From assembly GCA_018899795.1 (NCBI GenBank), contig JAHIHJ010000374.1:1-9071 (forward strand): a DNA stretch of 9,071 nucleotides, read 5' to 3'. The position numbers and the translations under genes are program-made. The notes beneath the pieces are model-generated. The model searched no databases and was not told where the DNA came from. It saw only the letters and a list, made by a program, of their open reading frames with translations. Positions 6,424-9,071 of this stretch are shown piece by piece; positions within the stretch are counted from its first letter, which is position 1, and every line of letters starts with the position of its first letter. The DNA comes from Methanobacteriota archaeon. Lineage in GTDB: Archaea > Halobacteriota > Methanosarcinia > Methanosarcinales > Methanoperedenaceae.

Positions 6424-6918
6424 ATGAATAACACTATCAGCAAAATATCAGGACGGGTCTGGAAATTCAAAGACAACATAGATACTGATGTCATAATCCC
6501 GGGAAAATACCTGCGCACCACTGACATGAGCGTATTTGCGTCACACGTCATGGAAGGGATAGACCCGGAATTCCCTAAAAAAGTAAAAAAAGGTGACATC
6601 ATTGTTGCAGGAAAGAATTTCGGCTGCGGTTCATCAAGGGAACAGGCGCCTCTTGCTTTAAAGCACGCGGGCGTGGCGTGCATCGTGGCACAGTCGTTCG
6701 CAAGGATTTTTTTCAGGAACGCCATCAATGTGGGTCTGCCCATCATCGAGGCTGCGGTAGAATGCCATGAGGGCGACATCATAGAGATCGACCTTGAAAA
6801 AGGCATCGTGAAAACAGGGTACAGGTCATACACGGGCACAAAGCTCCCTGATTTCCTGCGTGAGATACTGGCAGACGGCGGGCTTGTGGAACACCACAAA
6901 AAGAAGGTGCAACAGTGA
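6424..6918 (+). CDS. Aconitase-family small subunit: homoaconitase (AksE) or isopropylmalate isomerase (LeuD)
   Basis: The 164-residue product is the swivelling small subunit of a two-subunit hydro-lyase that isomerises a hydroxy acid by dehydration and rehydration. From ATG 6424 it shows [20 protein letters not shown] (10-29), the substrate loop YLRT (29-32), [17 protein letters not shown] (47-63), the signature [11 protein letters not shown] (66-76) and [17 protein letters not shown] (93-109). In Methanocaldococcus, YLRT marks the coenzyme B homoaconitase subunit, whereas YLVY marks the leucine enzyme, so AksE is favoured. Other parts, such as GRVWKF and NVGLPIIE, resemble LeuD, and dual use is possible. 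The iron-sulfur large subunit is not in the window. GTG 6415 is an alternative start, but neither start has a Shine-Dalgarno site. The stop overlaps the next gene by four bases (GTGA), and the dehydrogenase for the following step is two genes downstream. Confidence 0.88.
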   Translation: MNNTISKISGRVWKFKDNIDTDVIIPGKYLRTTDMSVFASHVMEGIDPEFPKKVKKGDIIVAGKNFGCGSSREQAPLALKHAGVACIVAQSFARIFFRNAINVGLPIIEAAVECHEGDIIEIDLEKGIVKTGYRSYTGTKLPDFLREILADGGLVEHHKKKVQQ

Positions 6919-7778
6919 TATTCCCTTCGGATTACAAAAGCTTGGGAGTTACAAGGACAGACCCGAATGCCAGGGTCGGAGGACCAATTTATTTTGCAAC
7001 AGAATACCTTATAGCTGACCTGCCGTCAGGTTATTCGATATATAATGTGAAAAGCGAAGGGGAAGGGTTACTGCGCAGGCTGGTTTCGCTGGAATTGATC
7101 GCAAAAGGGAACCAGATCATAAAATTCAAGGAAAAACTCGATGCGCATGACAGGACAAGGCTTATCGAATCATCCATACCCCTGTGCAAAAGGAGCGTAA
7201 ATACGGTTATTTTCGAAGGCATGGACAGGCATATCACTTTCGTGCATGAGCCGAGTATGATCGAAGTCATGGAGATAGAAATTATAGATATTATTCCACC
7301 AGAACCCCCATGGCTTGTCTCTGCGATAGACCGGCTTGTAAGCAGCGGTATTCTTGGGGAATTGAACATAAGGTTCACAAAGAAACTCATCGACCTGCGG
7401 CAGTTCGAGGGGGAAAAAACGGTCTTCCCGTGTTACGCTTCAGAGCTTAATGGAAAATATCTCGATACGGATATCGATATTGAAGATAACTCAGAACTTG
7501 TGGGATGCGATATCTCAAAGCAGATATTCGAGCTGCGGTTCCCCAGGCTCACGTATAAGCATATCAACATGTGCCCCCTGAAAGCTGAACTGTATATGCC
7601 TACAAAGCCTTTCATCACAAGGTGCTGCCAGAGCAGGAAATCAGGCATGGTGAACATAAACGGCATAGACGGCGCGGTTGTTCACTGGGGGGCGTCCGAA
7701 TATGATATCGTGGATGCGATTAGGATACTTGTGAGGGTTTTAAAAGGTACTCAGGAAAACAATAATAACAAATTGTGA
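6915..7778 (+). CDS. Uncharacterised archaeal protein between the isomerase and dehydrogenase genes
   Basis: A 287-residue protein of unknown function, resembling conserved methanogen proteins I recall only as a DUF (possibly DUF7714, unverified). It has no signal peptide or membrane segment. Notable segments are [20 protein letters not shown] (1-20), [14 protein letters not shown] (121-134), [17 protein letters not shown] (170-186), and a C-terminal block with HINMC (216-220), ITRCCQS (234-240), [15 protein letters not shown] (245-259) and an Asn-rich end. Six cysteines (91, 173, 198, 220, 237, 238), three of them near His217 and His257, could bind metal; this is inference. GTG 6915 is supported by GAAGGTG five bases upstream and by a four-base overlap with the small-subunit gene, so the two are translationally coupled. 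The dehydrogenase gene follows after 26 bases. The position implies a role near 2-oxoacid chain elongation, but no activity can be assigned. Confidence 0.82.
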   Translation: MIFPSDYKSLGVTRTDPNARVGGPIYFATEYLIADLPSGYSIYNVKSEGEGLLRRLVSLELIAKGNQIIKFKEKLDAHDRTRLIESSIPLCKRSVNTVIFEGMDRHITFVHEPSMIEVMEIEIIDIIPPEPPWLVSAIDRLVSSGILGELNIRFTKKLIDLRQFEGEKTVFPCYASELNGKYLDTDIDIEDNSELVGCDISKQIFELRFPRLTYKHINMCPLKAELYMPTKPFITRCCQSRKSGMVNINGIDGAVVHWGASEYDIVDAIRILVRVLKGTQENNNNKL

Positions 7779-7791
7779 TTTCGAAAATAAA

Positions 7792-7799
7792 AGAAGGAA
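7792..7799 (+). promoter_or_regulatory. Ribosome binding site of the dehydrogenase gene
   Basis: AGAAGGAA places GG seven bases before ATG 7805, fixing that start in the 26-base gap after the uncharacterised gene. Confidence 0.6.
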
Positions 7800-7804
7800 C
7801 ATAA

Positions 7805-8800
7805 ATGAAACTCGCAGTCGTACCCGGTGACGGCATAGGCAAAGAAGTCATACCAGCGGCGCTCAGAGTGCTAGATGCCTTCGGTCTTGACATTGAGAAA
7901 GTGCCTCTTGAGATCGGTTATGGAAAATGGGAACGCACGGGAAGCGCGCTCACGGACGAGGACATGAGCATCATCAAAGATTGCGACTGCGTCCTCTTCG
8001 GAGCGATTACTACCCCGCCTGACCCGAATTACAAAAGCGTGCTGATGCGGCTTCGCAAGGAACTTGACCTGTATGCCAACATCCGTCCTTTTGCACCCCT
8101 TGCGAACGTAAAATTGCCATGCAATAAAAAGGTTTTTGATTTTGTCATAGTCAGGGAAAATACTGAAGGCATGTACTCTGGCATTGAGGAACTGCATGAA
8201 AATGTCGCTTATACCACAAGAGTAATAACCCGCAAAGGGAGCGAGAGGATAGCCCAAAGCGCCTGCTCAATAGCAAAAAAGAGAAAAAAGCAGATAACCA
8301 TCGTTCATAAAGCGAACGTATTGAAGTCCGATTCATTCTTCCGCGATGTCTGCATAGGCGTTGTAAAGCGTAACGGGATTTCACATAATGAAATGCTGGT
8401 AGACGCAATGGCTTATGACCTGATATTGCGACCTGAGAAGTACGATGTTATGGTGACCACCAACCTGTTCGGGGATATCTTAAGCGACGTGGCGGCAGCC
8501 CTTGTTGGAGGGCTTGGACTGTGCCCCAGCGCCAACATCGGAGACAAACATGCGCTCTTTGAGCCCATACACGGCAGCGCTCCTGATATCGCCGGGAAAG
8601 GCATCGCGAACCCGATAGCTTCCATCCTGAGCGTCAAAATGATGCTTCAATGGATGGGGCGTGAAACAGAAGCGCAAGTTCTTGGCAGGGCGGTTGATTC
8701 CGTCATTGCAAAAGGGATCGTGACGCCAGACCTGGGGGGGTCTAATTCCACGATGGATGTATCAGATGCGATATCAAAAATTATAAATGTGCTACCATGA
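7805..8800 (+). CDS. NAD-dependent beta-decarboxylating dehydrogenase: homoisocitrate (AksF) or 3-isopropylmalate (LeuB) type
   Basis: The 331-residue enzyme oxidises and decarboxylates a 2-hydroxy-3-carboxy acid to a 2-oxoacid, the step after the aconitase-type isomerisation. Family motifs are PGDGIGKEV (7-15), the substrate helix LRKELDLYANIRP (83-95) with Arg84 and Arg94, VRENTEGMYSG (116-126) with Tyr124, HKANVLK (168-174) with catalytic Lys169, Asp200, the metal-binding NLFGDILSD (220-228), and GSAPDIAGKGIANPIASILS (257-276). Asp260 in that last motif predicts NAD rather than NADP. The FGAITTPPDPNYKSV segment recalls Methanocaldococcus AksF, whereas VRENTEGMYSG is closer to its LeuB, so the substrate is undecided. 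The YLRT loop of the nearby small subunit tips the balance toward coenzyme B synthesis. The length is normal for the family. Its TGA overlaps ATG 8797 of the next gene (ATGA). Confidence 0.92.
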   Translation: MKLAVVPGDGIGKEVIPAALRVLDAFGLDIEKVPLEIGYGKWERTGSALTDEDMSIIKDCDCVLFGAITTPPDPNYKSVLMRLRKELDLYANIRPFAPLANVKLPCNKKVFDFVIVRENTEGMYSGIEELHENVAYTTRVITRKGSERIAQSACSIAKKRKKQITIVHKANVLKSDSFFRDVCIGVVKRNGISHNEMLVDAMAYDLILRPEKYDVMVTTNLFGDILSDVAAALVGGLGLCPSANIGDKHALFEPIHGSAPDIAGKGIANPIASILSVKMMLQWMGRETEAQVLGRAVDSVIAKGIVTPDLGGSNSTMDVSDAISKIINVLP

Positions 8801-9071
8801 AAACCAAACACGTCAAACCAGGTAGGACAAATAAGAAAAAACTGGTGAGGGGTGAGCGGATGCTTTCGGATGAGAAGACAAAAATGCTGGAAGGTGAACG
8901 CTTCATGGAAAGCATCTTTGCAAGCATACAGGACGGCATCGGCATCCTTGATATGGACATGAACATCATCCGCGTCAATCCCACTGCACAGAAATGGTAT
9001 CCTCATGTCGCGTCATTTGTGGGAAAGAAATGCTATGAAGCCTTTCACGGCAGCAGCGAGCGATGCGAGGT
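8797..9071 (+). CDS. PAS-domain sensor protein, N-terminal part (cut by window end)
   Basis: Ninety-one codons are visible before the window ends. A very basic start (MKTKHVKPGRTNKKKLVRGE) leads to a probable helical linker (LSDEKTKMLEGERFMESIFA) and then a PAS domain: SIQDGIGILDMDMNIIRVNP and TAQKWYPHV, followed by FVGKKCYEAFHGSSERCE. The last segment, with its two cysteines, is typical of PAS domains in archaeal and bacterial sensory histidine kinases. The output domain is out of view, so kinase, HTH or another output is undetermined. No membrane segment is seen, suggesting a cytosolic sensor. The start is uncertain: ATG 8797 overlaps the dehydrogenase stop by four bases but has no Shine-Dalgarno site, whereas in-frame ATG 8860 follows GAGGGGTGAG closely and would drop the basic leader. 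Confidence 0.82.
   Translation, partial: MKTKHVKPGRTNKKKLVRGERMLSDEKTKMLEGERFMESIFASIQDGIGILDMDMNIIRVNPTAQKWYPHVASFVGKKCYEAFHGSSERCE

Noticed and set aside
6339..6899. 186-codon minus-strand ORF opposite the aconitase-type small subunit
   Set aside because: The plus strand carries unmistakable family motifs over the same bases, and the antisense translation shows no recognisable domain.

Overview
The window looks like chromosomal DNA from a methane-metabolising archaeon of the Methanosarcinales or ANME-2 type, possibly a 'Candidatus Methanoperedens' relative. The order-level placement is inference. The pointers are a methanogenesis marker protein 8 (DUF2099) homologue, an aconitase-family small subunit with the homoaconitase-like YLRT loop next to an isopropylmalate/homoisocitrate-type dehydrogenase (the coenzyme B pathway), a COG2403 GTPase of the kind usually annotated as cyclic 2,3-diphosphoglycerate synthetase, and a PGF-pre-PGF surface protein ending in a PGF-CTERM-like anchor. 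Genes are tightly packed, often with 1-20 nt overlaps, and Shine-Dalgarno sites are mixed with apparently leaderless starts. No rRNA, tRNA, CRISPR array or intact mobile element was seen.

Layout. Bases 1-144 hold what may be the tail of an unidentified reading frame. Bases 145-596 are AT-rich and apparently non-coding, with a short perfect inverted repeat. A plus-strand group follows: marker protein 8 (597-1466), an unrecognised 59-residue protein (1501-1680), and a glutamine-dependent asparagine synthase (to 3065) overlapping it. The synthase meets a minus-strand operon head to head with no base between the stop codons. In transcription order that operon is the COG2403 GTPase (5405-4023), hisI (4042-3677) and a transglutaminase-like lipoprotein (3677-3066). 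All three overlap end to start.

A divergent intergenic region (5406-5544) with a clear TATA element leads to the small PGF-pre-PGF surface protein (5545-6363). The last plus-strand group is a leuD/aksE-type small subunit (6424-6918), an uncharacterised 287-residue protein coupled to it by GTGA, a leuB/aksF-type dehydrogenase (7805-8800), and the start of a PAS-domain sensor coupled by ATGA and cut by the window end.

How the genes fit together. The small subunit and dehydrogenase catalyse successive steps of 2-oxoacid chain elongation, for leucine or for the coenzyme B side chain. The uncharacterised protein sits between them and is the best candidate here for an undescribed pathway component. 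HisI is a histidine biosynthesis enzyme translationally coupled to a GTPase of uncertain function. No single unmistakable new system was found. The most interesting points are the unknown gene between the two chain-elongation enzymes, the unannotated 59-residue gene, the conflict over the asparagine synthase start, and the coupling of a sensor gene to a biosynthetic operon.
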